A DNA stretch of 64,000 nucleotides from Niastella soli (lineage in GTDB: Bacteria > Bacteroidota > Bacteroidia > Chitinophagales > Chitinophagaceae): the NCBI RefSeq assembly GCF_017742245.1, contig NZ_JAGHKO010000017.1:1-64000 (forward strand), read 5' to 3'. Position 1 is the first letter of the stretch, and each line of letters opens with the position of its first letter. Of this stretch, positions 1 through 9,009 are shown in pieces. The position numbers and the translations under genes were made by a program. The notes below the pieces were generated by a model. That model had not been told where the DNA came from. It was given only the letters and a program-made list of their open reading frames with translations, and did no database searches.

Positions 1-56
1 CTTCTGCCTTCTGCCTTCTGCCTTCTGCCTTCTGCCTTCTGCCTTCTGCCTTCTGC
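1..56. repeat. heptanucleotide tandem array (CTTCTGC)8
   Basis: Eight perfect copies of CTTCTGC start at the window edge, so the true array may be longer. On the minus strand the unit reads GGCAGAA, the same family as the arrays at 7490-7622 and 14172-14290. It begins about 10 nt downstream of the stop codon of the minus-strand SusD gene. Confidence 0.95.
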
Positions 57-68
57 CCATTGCCCTTT

Positions 69-1601
69 CTAATACCCCGTATTCTGTTTCAGGTTCCTAT
101 TAGCATCCATTTCAGCTTGTGGAATGGAAAAGAATTCGCGGCCTGGTACAAAACTGTTGAACTCGGCATCATGTGATTTAAGTTCGGTCAGTTTGTTGGG
201 GTCCTGTAGCCAGCCCCAGCGGCGAAGATCATCGAAACGGTGGCCTTCGAGTGCAAATTCCAGGGCACGCTCATGAGAAATACGGTCCTGCATTTGTACT
301 TTCGTCAGGGCCGCAAATTCCGCCTCGCGATCGGGCAGGTTAGCGCGGTTGCGTACGCGTTGAATATATTTGGCGCTTTCAGCGCGATGGTCCAACTCAT
401 TCTGGCATTCGGCATACATCAGCAGTACATCGGAATAACGCATCAGGCGTTCATTGATACCGGAACGCCAGTCCTTTTCATCAAGGAATTTACCTCCGCC
501 ATTGCCATATTTTTTTACTCCCAGTTTGCCCAGCTCTGCGGCATAAACAGTTGCAAATTTTTGTCCATACAGTTCACAACCGGGGTAATTGTAATAAATG
601 CTGGCGCGCAAGCGGGGGTCATCATCGCCGGTTTTTGTTTTTTCCTTTTTGAATTCATCAACGATCCACTGAGTAGGTGCGGCATCATTCCAGCCAAAAG
701 GCGCGGGTGCAAATGTAATGGCGCGGGCAGTTGTTTTACTCCAGTCGGCCCCGGGTGAACTTACCCAGCCCACCGTTATACCGCCCGCCTCGCGGCTGAA
801 TTGTATTTCAAAGATTGATTCCTTGTTATTTTCAAATTCATCGGTAAAATTATCGCCATAGTTGGCCATGAGGTCGTAACCACCCAGCCCCATTACTTCT
901 TTAAACTTTGCCGATGCCAGATCGTATTTCTTATTGAACAAATAACTCTTGCCCAGGAAGGCCAGCGCAGCGCCCTTTGTAGCCCTACCCAGATCAGCCC
1001 CGCTGTAAGCAACCGGCAACAGTTTGGATGCCTCATCAAGATCCTGGTATACCTGGTTCCAAAGTACTTCAGGTGTTACCTGTGCCGGATAGTATTCTTC
1101 GGGCTTTTCATAGAACTTTGTTATCAGCGGAATATTATTGAAGAAAGTGACCAGGTAATAATAATTCAATGCACGCAAAAAGAGGGCCTCGCCTTTTAAG
1201 CGGTTGTACAGGTTCTGATCTTTAAAAGGCACTTTGTCGATATTAGACAACACAAAGTTGGAGCGCGTAACCCCGCCATAAAAGGCGATCCATAACCATT
1301 GCTGCATGATGGTATTGTTAAACAGCTTAAACGAGCCGGTATTCGATAATACATCCCAGGGACTGGGGCTCATCATATCGTCGCCGCGAAAATCGAGCGC
1401 ACATTGGGCAAACCGTAAAAAAGTACCATCGTAATACAATCCCTGGTAGATGGCATTTACAGACATAATAACATCATTCTCGGTTTTCCAGTAGGTAGTA
1501 ATTACCTGCTGATTGGGATTGTCGAGCTGCAGGTAGTCTTTACCACATGACATCCCATAAACAGCTATGACAATAGTTAGTATAATTTTTTTGAAGTTCA
1601 T
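69..1601 (-). CDS. SusD/RagB family outer-membrane glycan-binding lipoprotein
   Basis: This 510-residue protein should sit on the cell surface as the lid and glycan-binding partner of the SusC transporter encoded just upstream. A lipoprotein signal ends at Cys19 (GMSC). The SusD hallmarks are visible: an early YWKTENDVIMSVNAIY helix (about residue 38), a RYSDVLLMYAEC helix late in the chain, a HERALEFALEGHRFDDLRRW segment, and the typical C-terminus FFSIPQAEMDAN followed by an NTGY end. The length is normal for the family. It lies 161 bp after susC on the same strand, so the two are probably cotranscribed. The substrate cannot be read from the sequence, but the KduI/KduD/GH28 genes next door suggest a pectin-derived glycan (inference). 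Confidence 0.95.
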   Translation of the reverse strand: MNFKKIILTIVIAVYGMSCGKDYLQLDNPNQQVITTYWKTENDVIMSVNAIYQGLYYDGTFLRFAQCALDFRGDDMMSPSPWDVLSNTGSFKLFNNTIMQQWLWIAFYGGVTRSNFVLSNIDKVPFKDQNLYNRLKGEALFLRALNYYYLVTFFNNIPLITKFYEKPEEYYPAQVTPEVLWNQVYQDLDEASKLLPVAYSGADLGRATKGAALAFLGKSYLFNKKYDLASAKFKEVMGLGGYDLMANYGDNFTDEFENNKESIFEIQFSREAGGITVGWVSSPGADWSKTTARAITFAPAPFGWNDAAPTQWIVDEFKKEKTKTGDDDPRLRASIYYNYPGCELYGQKFATVYAAELGKLGVKKYGNGGGKFLDEKDWRSGINERLMRYSDVLLMYAECQNELDHRAESAKYIQRVRNRANLPDREAEFAALTKVQMQDRISHERALEFALEGHRFDDLRRWGWLQDPNKLTELKSHDAEFNSFVPGREFFSIPQAEMDANRNLKQNTGY

Positions 1602-1762
1602 TTCACGTTAGTTTAGTTGTCCTTTGTTACCGGTTACCGGGTTTCAAGTCCTGAGCGCAGTCGAAGGACGTACCAGTCGACCGAGCGGAGTCGAGGGCGG
1701 CATTTCAAATTCCGGGTTCCAGGTTTCAGGGTTGTCCTCTTACCTATTGCCCATTGCCCCCA
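1602..1762. repeat. susC-susD intergenic repeat tract
   Basis: Directly after the susC stop (minus-strand sense) come GGCAATG/GGCAATA heptads. They are followed by two copies of a motif of the form GAGCGNAGTCGA at about 1653-1664 and 1683-1694. No gene is visible here. Motifs like the second one are common dispersed intergenic repeats in Bacteroidota (general knowledge). Confidence 0.7.
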
Positions 1763-4700
1763 TTACAAGCCAACCTGTAACCCAAACAGGAATGATCTTG
1801 GATTAGGCAACCCACCTGCTTCATTGGCAGTGAATGGCCGGTTGGGATACGATCCATTATCAATAGCCCGGTCGAACAGGCCATTATTATTGGCAAAGTC
1901 AGGATCAAAACCAGTGTATTCGGCAAATGTTACCAGGTTCTGCGCCGTGACATAAATTCTCAGGTTCGACAAATGCGCTTTCTGCAACATATGCTGCGGC
2001 AAAGTATAACCGGCCTGCAGGGTGGTGATGCGGAAGAAACTACCATTTTCGAGCCAGCGGGAAGAAGCGCGGCCATTCTTGTTGGGGTCAAACATCACTA
2101 CGCGGGGCACATCGGTATTGGTATGGGAGGGCGTCCAACGATCGAGTAAACGCGTGCCATAATTATCCCAGCCGGCACCACTTTCAATACCCGCCCGAAT
2201 GCTGTTGAAGATCTTGTTGCCGCTAACACCCTGGCCTACTATCGACAGATCAAATTGTTTGTATGACACAGCTGCATTAAAGCCATAGTACAGGTTGGGA
2301 ATGGCGCTGCCCAGGTAAGTTCTGTCGTCATCATCAATTTTTCCATCAGGCGTGCCTGTTAGTTTCCCGTTGGCATCGCGGCCATTGATATCCTTAAAGC
2401 GATAATCACCGGGGCGGGTCAATTCTTCCTGGTACCGTTTAATAGGCGATTTGGCATTCAATGCATCTATTTCTGACTTCGACTGAAAAATACCATCTAT
2501 CACCCAGCCGTACAACTCCCCTACTTCGCGGCCCACTTCAGTTTTGGTGAGACTGCCATACCCATAAATAGGATTGTTACCATAACCCAGTGACAATACT
2601 TTGTTTTTAAGAGTAGAGATATTGGCATTAATATTATAATTGAAACTGCCTTTTTTATCGGCATAACCCAGTTGAAACTCAAAGCCGGAATTTTGAGTAG
2701 ACGCACCATTGATGTAGGGGTATTCACCGGGATACACACCCGTAGAACCGGGGATCAGCACCTGCAACAAGATGTCTTTTCCGGTATTGCGGAAATATTC
2801 AGCAGAGAAAGTTAACTTTTTGAACATCTCCAGGTCAATACCAATATTGCGGCTGATCATACTCTCCCATTTAATATCAGGCGACGGAAAAAGAGTTTGT
2901 GTGGCGCCCAGGGCCAGTTGATTTCCAAATACGGCATGCGCATAACGATTCACAAACGCCTGGTATTGATAATCCCTTATTTCCTGGTTACCCAGTTCAC
3001 CATAAGAAGCTCGCAACTTTAACTGATTTACAAATGATGGCAACGCTGCTTGCAAGAAATGTTCATTGTGCAATTTCCAGGCTACTGCCAGTGAAGGGTA
3101 ATTACCCCACCGGTTACCAGGTGCAAAACGGGAAGAACCATCCCGGCGAATGGTAGCCGTTAATAAATATTTGTCATCGTAGATATAATTAACCCGCCCA
3201 AAGTAAGACGACAGGCGGCTTTTGTATTCATCGCCTGTAGCCGTAATACCGGAGGTGCCATTACTCAACACCGGTAAATATGGCTGAGTAAATCCTTCGG
3301 CATGGCCAAAGCTGCGCGACAAGTTGCTTTCCAGCACCGACTGCCCGGCCAGTACATTTAATGAATGCTGACCAAATACCTTATCAAACGTAAGGGTGTT
3401 TTCGATAGTACCCGTATTGCCTGAACCACGCCAATCGTTCATTTTGGCAATGTTATTTACATAGAACCAGCCCAGGTCATGCACGGGTTCAAAATAGAAA
3501 TCGCGCCAGTCGGTCCTTTCATAACTCAGACTTATTTTATACTTCAACCATTTGGCAAACTCATATTCACCATAAGCATTCCCAATAAAACGGAAACGGT
3601 CTGTTTTACTGTCCAACACATTGTTAAACCCAATGGGGTTGGCGGTATAAGAGCCGTGAATGGTTTGGCTGGAACTGCTGTATCCATCGCGTGTAGTGGT
3701 ATCGTACACCGGTAAAGAGGGAATAGCATTTACAATGTATCCCAGGATATTACCGGTATGCAGGAAGGTCATAAAGCGTTGATCGATCTTTGCATAGTTG
3801 AACGATTCACCAAACCGGAACCGCCCTTCTTTAAAATCGGTATTAATACGGAATGAATAGCGTTTATAGGTTGGGCCTTTACCCGCTACCGTACCGGCAT
3901 GATCGAAATAGTTGATAGATACATAATACTTAGCGGCATCGGAACCACCTGAAATGCCTATTGTATGTTCCTGAATATTACCGGTTTTGAAGGCTTCCTT
4001 CTGCCAGTCGGTATTTACATTTTTTACAAACAACGGTGAGGCAGGATCATTGGCCGGTTTTATCACCTGCGCTGGTTCCGCATTGGCACTGGCCTCGTTC
4101 ACCAGTTGCTGATATTGCTGCGTATTGGTTACGTCGTACCGTTTTACAATATTTTGAACACCATAATAGCCGTTGTAATCCAGTTTGAATTTACCGGTTT
4201 TACCACGTTTGGTGGTGATGATGATAACACCATTGGCAGCACGCGAACCATAAATGGCAGCGGCCGATCCATCTTTTAAAACCTGTATTGATTCTACATC
4301 TGCGATCACCAGGTCATTTACCGGGGCCTGAACGCCATCGATAATAAACAGCGGACTGTTATTGGAGAAGTTTCCGATACCACGAATTTTGATGGCTGGT
4401 GCAGCGCCAGGCTGACCGCCACTGGTAACACTTACACCGGCAACCTGCCCCTGGATCGCTTTCAGGACATCATTGGTAGCAATTTTGCTTAACATTTTCG
4501 GATCAACGGTACTGATGGAACCAGTAAGGTCTTTTTTCTTTTGCGTTCCATAACCGATCACCACCACTTCTTCCTGTTCAATGACATTTTTTTTCAACAC
4601 CACATCTATGGTGGCCCTGCTATTGATGGACACTTCTGTAGTTTGCATGTCGATGGATGAAAACACCAGCGTAGTAGCTCCATCCGGCGCTTCGAGCCGG

Positions 4701-5200
4701 TAAAATCCTTTTTCGTTGGTAACAGTGCCTATGGAAGTGAAGCCTTTTACTATTACAGATACGCCTTGCATCGGCGTGCCCGCTTCATTGGTGACGGTGC
4801 CGCTGATTGGTATGCTCACCACGGCATTGAGGTCTTTTGAGATCACGATCACTTCATTATCGATGAGGTTGAACCGCAAGCCGCTTTCAATAAGCGCAGA
4901 TCTTAGTACGGAAGATACCGGTGTTTCCTTTACAGAAATGGTGACCAGAAAATCCCGCGGTAAGATATCGTTGCTGTAGGCAAAGCGATAATCGGTTACT
5001 TTTTCAATACTTTTAAACAATTGGGGAATGGAAGCATTTTTCAACGTAAGGGTTACTTTCTCTTCCTGTGAAAGTCCCTTGGCTGAAGCATGCAGGCAAC
5101 CAATGATCAATAAAGCAGTCGTTAGTTTCATAATCCTTACAGCTTGGGCTAATGCCACGTAAAGCAAGGTATCCGCCTTTGGCGGATGAAATTTTTTCAT
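1763..5200 (-). CDS. SusC/RagA family TonB-dependent transporter with STN signalling domain
   Basis: This outer-membrane receptor imports oligosaccharides with energy from TonB. Order of domains in 1145 residues: signal peptide (hydrophobic stretch around residues 24-42), STN secretin/TonB N-terminal domain (about 48-122), carboxypeptidase-regulatory-like beta-sandwich (about 130-205), TonB box region (EEVVVIGYGTQKKKDLTGS), plug with IRGIGNF and FIIDGV, then the beta-barrel. The STN domain is the part known in FecA-type systems to signal to a FecR anti-sigma factor, and a fecR-sigma pair lies immediately upstream on the same strand. The start at 5200 gives an N-terminal extension whose codons overlap a palindromic intergenic repeat (5170-5188). 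A start at 5131 would give a compact signal peptide, so either is possible. Confidence 0.95.
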   Translation of the reverse strand: MKKFHPPKADTLLYVALAQAVRIMKLTTALLIIGCLHASAKGLSQEEKVTLTLKNASIPQLFKSIEKVTDYRFAYSNDILPRDFLVTISVKETPVSSVLRSALIESGLRFNLIDNEVIVISKDLNAVVSIPISGTVTNEAGTPMQGVSVIVKGFTSIGTVTNEKGFYRLEAPDGATTLVFSSIDMQTTEVSINSRATIDVVLKKNVIEQEEVVVIGYGTQKKKDLTGSISTVDPKMLSKIATNDVLKAIQGQVAGVSVTSGGQPGAAPAIKIRGIGNFSNNSPLFIIDGVQAPVNDLVIADVESIQVLKDGSAAAIYGSRAANGVIIITTKRGKTGKFKLDYNGYYGVQNIVKRYDVTNTQQYQQLVNEASANAEPAQVIKPANDPASPLFVKNVNTDWQKEAFKTGNIQEHTIGISGGSDAAKYYVSINYFDHAGTVAGKGPTYKRYSFRINTDFKEGRFRFGESFNYAKIDQRFMTFLHTGNILGYIVNAIPSLPVYDTTTRDGYSSSSQTIHGSYTANPIGFNNVLDSKTDRFRFIGNAYGEYEFAKWLKYKISLSYERTDWRDFYFEPVHDLGWFYVNNIAKMNDWRGSGNTGTIENTLTFDKVFGQHSLNVLAGQSVLESNLSRSFGHAEGFTQPYLPVLSNGTSGITATGDEYKSRLSSYFGRVNYIYDDKYLLTATIRRDGSSRFAPGNRWGNYPSLAVAWKLHNEHFLQAALPSFVNQLKLRASYGELGNQEIRDYQYQAFVNRYAHAVFGNQLALGATQTLFPSPDIKWESMISRNIGIDLEMFKKLTFSAEYFRNTGKDILLQVLIPGSTGVYPGEYPYINGASTQNSGFEFQLGYADKKGSFNYNINANISTLKNKVLSLGYGNNPIYGYGSLTKTEVGREVGELYGWVIDGIFQSKSEIDALNAKSPIKRYQEELTRPGDYRFKDINGRDANGKLTGTPDGKIDDDDRTYLGSAIPNLYYGFNAAVSYKQFDLSIVGQGVSGNKIFNSIRAGIESGAGWDNYGTRLLDRWTPSHTNTDVPRVVMFDPNKNGRASSRWLENGSFFRITTLQAGYTLPQHMLQKAHLSNLRIYVTAQNLVTFAEYTGFDPDFANNNGLFDRAIDNGSYPNRPFTANEAGGLPNPRSFLFGLQVGL

Positions 5201-5575
5201 ACCTTTAGAAAGTTTAAAGATGAATAATGGGAACAGGTCAAACCATTCACGTTAACCTGTTTCGGCTTTAAGCGGGGGAATGTTGCCGCATTCCCCTATT
5301 TATTTAGTACCTCGTTGTTATTTAATATGCACCCGTTAAATTAGAGCATACCGATTTTTTTCATACCGAAGTATGAAGTAGGAAGTTTGATGTAAGAGGC
5401 TCGTTAATTTCGCGCGCCTTATACTTAAAATTTCTTACCTCATATTTTTTACCTCATCCTGTCACCCCAGAATTCCCTCCTCGGCAACTGATCAACTTGC
5501 TTTCCTTATCAACATTCTACTTCCTACCTCGTACCTCCTTCGGTCGCCGAAGCCTTGGCGTAGGTGACCTACATC
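5201..5575. repeat. susC upstream region with inverted repeats and GAGGTAG-type tract
   Basis: No gene is visible in this 375-bp gap. It holds a short hairpin with stem GGGGAATG/CATTCCCC (5275-5282 and 5289-5296) in the presumed susC leader, and an AACAGGT/ACCTGTT pair (5232-5261). From the fecR stop rightward-to-left it also holds a purine-rich tract of GAGGTAG-like units (about 5431-5545) with a complementary arm at about 5363-5402. I found no convincing match to the Bacteroidota TTTG / TANNTTTG promoter pattern. Confidence 0.65.
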
Positions 5576-6670
5576 CTATTTATAAATAAGTATCTTCTGC
5601 TCTCCTTCAAACCTGTAATTAAACCGCTTGGACGTTCTTAGAATATCCAACACCTGTTCAATTTTCTCCTTTTTAAAGGTGGCGGTGAAGTGATATTGCT
5701 TGATGTCATTTGATTCAAACTGGATTGTCACATTGTACCAGCGGTTGAGCTGATAGGCTATTTCTTCAAAAGCCTCATCTTCAAATGCCAGGTTGTTTTG
5801 TACCCAGGCCACTTCTTTCACATCGCCATTATCTGTTTTCCTCACTGACTGGACCACCGCCTGTTCCATTTTCGATTTATTTACTGCTGGTCCGTTTGTA
5901 GCTTCCCCTTCTTTTTCAGTCCACAATACTTTTTCATCAGGATGCAACAGCAATTTGCGGTTGTTATCTTTTTTCAGGGTCACTTCTACCAACCCGCGAA
6001 TCAACACGGCTTCTGTTTTATTTTCATTGTTGTAGCTTTTTACGTTAAAGGCTGTGCCCAGCGCTTTTACATCCATACTGCTGGTGTGCACAATAAAAGG
6101 AACGGCAGCATTGTGCTGCACTTCAAAAAACGCTTCGCCTTTCAGATATACTTCGCGGGTGTTTTTGGCATACTCTTCATTCAGGTATAATTCACTGCCC
6201 GCATTCAGGATCACCTGGGTGCCATCAGGAAATTGAAAACTCTTACGTTCACCGGGTTTGCAAACATATTGCACCCTGTTTGGCTGGGCCGTGGGTGTAC
6301 GTTGTGTTTTCCAGAATAAATAAAGACCGATGGTAATAATTGTCAACGCTACAATGGCTGTAGAAGAAAATCGCTGGTAAAAGGGAGCACGCAGCCTGCC
6401 TGTCCGGTTTAATTCAATAACCGGCGTGCTTTCATTGCCTTCCAGCTTATTCTTAAGATTGCCTAATTGTTCATTCAGGTCGCTTTGGGCCAGCGCGGTG
6501 AATAATAACCGGTACTCCTGTACCGCTTCTGCAATCAATTCTCTTTTACCGGGATGCGCAGCAATAAAGTTTTCCCAATAACGAACGTCTTGTTCATTAT
6601 TCCGTAAACAATAATTTATAAAGGACTCCTCTTGTAACAGATCTTCAACTGTCCGGTACTTTGGTTGCAT
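5576..6670 (-). CDS. FecR family anti-sigma factor
   Basis: A single-pass inner-membrane regulator that is expected to hold the ECF sigma factor encoded 64 bp upstream until the SusC transporter signals substrate binding. The N-terminal 100 residues are the cytoplasmic sigma-binding part, one membrane segment lies at about residues 102-120, and the periplasmic FecR domain follows (GERKSFQFPDGTQVILNAGS, then GEAFFEV and GTAFNV). The C-terminal DUF4974-type domain (about 295-364) is thought to contact the STN domain. The 364-residue length is typical. The order sigma - fecR - susC - susD on one strand is the standard arrangement of this regulatory class. The stop is followed at once by a 7-nt-period purine tract. 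Confidence 0.93.
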   Translation of the reverse strand: MQPKYRTVEDLLQEESFINYCLRNNEQDVRYWENFIAAHPGKRELIAEAVQEYRLLFTALAQSDLNEQLGNLKNKLEGNESTPVIELNRTGRLRAPFYQRFSSTAIVALTIITIGLYLFWKTQRTPTAQPNRVQYVCKPGERKSFQFPDGTQVILNAGSELYLNEEYAKNTREVYLKGEAFFEVQHNAAVPFIVHTSSMDVKALGTAFNVKSYNNENKTEAVLIRGLVEVTLKKDNNRKLLLHPDEKVLWTEKEGEATNGPAVNKSKMEQAVVQSVRKTDNGDVKEVAWVQNNLAFEDEAFEEIAYQLNRWYNVTIQFESNDIKQYHFTATFKKEKIEQVLDILRTSKRFNYRFEGEQKILIYK

Positions 6671-6734
6671 TGCCGCTCTTTTATAAGCAGAGTACCAGGT
6701 CCACCATATTTACCCGCCGTTTGTAAAATAAATT

Positions 6735-7361
6735 TCAGAAATGAAACAGAGAGGCTGCATATAATAGTAAAAGTGATTGAATACCTGAAACAACCGAAGG
6801 TTGCACCAATCGTTGTTTTATCTTGTAGAGGGCTTCGTGGATCTTATTATATACCGTGCGGTGAGTGAGCCCGGTTTTTTGGGTGATGGCGTCATAACTT
6901 AAGCCTTCATAAAATTTCAGCAGGATCAGTTCACGTTGTCTTGCAGGCAGCGCATTGATAACGGCCATCAGGTGTTTGCTCATGGCTTCATGCTCGTCTT
7001 TTATGATCAGGGTCTCTTCCCAGGAAGTTTCAAATCCTTCTTCTTCTTTTTTGCTCCAGGCCACTTCCAGATTAATTGTGCGGCGGGCCTTAACCCAATC
7101 GCTTGTCAGCCGCCGTAAAAAGGAGATGATGAGATAGCTGCGTACATTCTTGGCAACCATCAGGGTATGCCGCTTTTCCCACAGATACAGGAATTGTTGT
7201 TGTATTACGTCTTTTACAAGATCGCTGTCGTGACTGTTTTTAAGACCAATAAACAAGAGGGTGTGATAATACCTGGTGTAAAGCTCGTATAAAGCTTCTT
7301 TATCACCTTGCAGCAGGCGTTCCCAACAAAGGTTGTCGGTATGAATAGCAGTCTGGATCAT
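6735..7361 (-). CDS. ECF RNA polymerase sigma factor paired with FecR/SusC
   Basis: A 208-residue extracytoplasmic-function sigma factor. Region 2 is seen in the segment with VIQQQFLYLWEKR and the SYLIISFLRRLTSDWVKAR helix; region 4 is the HTH around ALPARQRELILLKFYEGLSY and TGLTHRTVYNKIHEAL. The last 20 residues form a hydrophobic tail (SLLLLYAASLF), which I have seen described for Bacteroidota ECF factors next to FecR but whose role I cannot infer here. It is the first gene of the sigma - fecR - susC - susD run and probably drives transcription of susCD when the transporter is occupied. Confidence 0.92.
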   Translation of the reverse strand: MIQTAIHTDNLCWERLLQGDKEALYELYTRYYHTLLFIGLKNSHDSDLVKDVIQQQFLYLWEKRHTLMVAKNVRSYLIISFLRRLTSDWVKARRTINLEVAWSKKEEEGFETSWEETLIIKDEHEAMSKHLMAVINALPARQRELILLKFYEGLSYDAITQKTGLTHRTVYNKIHEALYKIKQRLVQPSVVSGIQSLLLLYAASLFHF

Positions 7362-7489
7362 TATTGGCAGTCAATCGTTACTCCTAATATAAATGTAATC
7401 GTCACATTTAAAAAATATTTTTATAACGGCTTAACTACGAACGAAGAATATATAAGCCTATAAAAGATGATGACCTGTAAGAGTCTCCA
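7362..7489. other. upstream region of the ECF sigma gene
   Basis: An AT-rich stretch containing the promoter side of the sigma gene. I see no confident -33/-7 pair, operator or small gene. Confidence 0.4.
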
Positions 7490-7622
7490 GGCAGACGGCA
7501 GATGGCAGACGGCAGATGGCAGACGGCAGACGGCAGATGGCAGATGGCAGACGGCAGACGGCAGACGGCAGATGGCAGATGGCAGACGGCAGATGGCAGA
7601 CGGCAGATGGCAGACGGCAGAA
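7490..7622. repeat. heptanucleotide array, 19 units of GGCAGAY
   Basis: Nineteen contiguous 7-bp units alternate between GGCAGAC and GGCAGAT, ending in GGCAGAA (133 bp exactly). The only sequence variation is C/T at position 7, apart from the last unit. Open frames across it are repeat artefacts. Confidence 0.95.
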
Positions 7623-7630
7623 AATACAAA

Positions 7631-7699
7631 GACCTGTCAGAGCTTGCCCCGCTTTGCGGGGGGCAATTCAGCCAAAGGTGGACAAGCTCTAACAGGTCA
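7631..7699. repeat. inverted repeat with GACCTGT arms
   Basis: A 16-bp arm at 7631-7646 (GACCTGTCAGAGCTTG) pairs with its complement at 7684-7699 with one mismatch; the loop carries a nested CCCCGC/GCGGGG hairpin. It is one member of a dispersed family also seen at 28.4, 30.2 and 38.5 kb. Confidence 0.85.
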
Positions 7700-8022
7700 G
7701 AAGACTATAAAAGTTGATGACCTGTAAGGTCCGCCATCGGGTCTTGAACAACCAGAATGATTATGCGGTCCTGACAGGTCATTATAAATGAGATTCTGTC
7801 AGGTACAATTCAGCCTAATAATAACGCAGGCTAAAATGATGCATCCGCCAAAGGTGGACAAGCTCTAACAGGTCAGAAGGCTATAAAAATTAATGACCTG
7901 TAAGGTCCGCCATCGGGTCTTGAACAACCAGAATGATTATGCGGTCCTGACAGGTCATTATAAATGAGATTCTGTCAGGTACAATTCAGCCTGATAATAA
8001 CAGGCTCAAATGATGCATCTAA
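7671..8022. repeat. tandem duplication of a 176-bp GACCTGT-family element
   Basis: The block beginning GCCAAAGGTGGACAAGC at 7671 is repeated from 7847 with a few substitutions and a shorter end near 8022. Each copy contains GACCTGT and ACAGGTC arms and a GGTCCGCC motif. No open frame is shared, so it looks like a non-coding repeat unit. It lies just downstream of the kduI stop. Confidence 0.9.
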
Positions 8023-8047
8023 CAGGTCAATTTATAAATGTAAACTA

Positions 8048-8878
8048 CTAACGCAATTCAGTAATAGCGCAGTGGTCCATATCGCCATAATCGAGGTTTT
8101 CACCGGCCATACCCCAGATAAAGGTATAGTTCGAGGTACCTGCACCGGAGTGTATGCTCCAGTTAGGAGAGATCACCGCCTGCTCATTCTGCATCCAGAT
8201 ATGACGTGTTTCCTGCGGCTCGCCCATAAAATGACAAACGCTTTGTCCTTGTGGCACTTCAAAATAAAAATATACCTCCATCCGGCGGTCATGCGTATGG
8301 GCTGGCATGGTATTCCAAACACTGCCGCTTTTCAATTCAGTCATCCCCATTTGCAATTGACAAACTTCCAGTACACTGTTTACGATCAATTTATTGATCA
8401 CGCGGTGATTGGCTGTTGCCGGACTGCCCAGTTCCACTACATCTGCATCGGCACGGGAGATCTTTTTGGTGGGATAGGTATGGTGTGCAGGTGCTGCATT
8501 GATATAGAACTTGGCGGGTTTGCTGCCATCTGCTGAAGCAAACTGCACATCCTTTGTTCCCTTACCAATGTATAACGCTTCTTTATAGTCTAATTCATAT
8601 TTCTGTCCATCGGCCGTAATAGTACCTTTACCACCTACGTTGATGATGCCCATTTCTCTTCTTTCGAGAAAGAAGGCCGCTTTCAACTTTTCGGGGTTAG
8701 GTAAACTTACAGCACCCTTCACAGGCATAACGCCACCGGCAATATACCGGTCATAATGCGACAGGGTAAAATGAGCGGCATCGGCTTCAAATAATTTATC
8801 TATCAAAAACGCCTTGCGCAAAGCAGCAGTATCCATTTGCTTTGCTTCGTTTGGACTTATAGCGAGTCTGTTATCCAT
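8048..8878 (-). CDS. kduI: 5-dehydro-4-deoxy-D-glucuronate isomerase (KduI)
   Basis: A cytoplasmic cupin-fold enzyme that isomerises 5-keto-4-deoxyuronate, the breakdown product of unsaturated galacturonides from pectin, to 3-deoxy-D-glycero-2,5-hexodiulosonate. The 276-residue length matches the E. coli enzyme. The metal-binding segment PAHTHDRRMEVYFYF (around residue 195) and the later WSIHSGAGTSNYTFIWGMAG block are characteristic. It is followed on the same strand (upstream in sequence order) by kduD, the next enzyme in the pathway, 131 bp away, although kduD is transcribed first. Downstream of the stop lies the 176-bp tandem repeat. Confidence 0.95.
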   Translation of the reverse strand: MDNRLAISPNEAKQMDTAALRKAFLIDKLFEADAAHFTLSHYDRYIAGGVMPVKGAVSLPNPEKLKAAFFLERREMGIINVGGKGTITADGQKYELDYKEALYIGKGTKDVQFASADGSKPAKFYINAAPAHHTYPTKKISRADADVVELGSPATANHRVINKLIVNSVLEVCQLQMGMTELKSGSVWNTMPAHTHDRRMEVYFYFEVPQGQSVCHFMGEPQETRHIWMQNEQAVISPNWSIHSGAGTSNYTFIWGMAGENLDYGDMDHCAITELR

Positions 8879-9009
8879 AGTTAATTACTTAGTTTTAAAT
8901 TCTTGTTTTTGAGGTCTTGAAGGGCGAGTCGGCAATCGGCAATCCTGAATCGGCAATCCGTCTCGGCTCAGCCGAGAGCCCTCTATCACCCCTATCAACC
9001 CTGTCAACT

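Noticed and set aside
1617-1955. Plus-strand open frame at the 3' end of susC
   Set aside because: Overlaps intergenic repeats and the end of susC in antisense; no support.
7435-7727. Open frames across the GGCAGAY array on both strands
   Set aside because: They are produced by a 7-nt repeat that is open in all frames; not genes.
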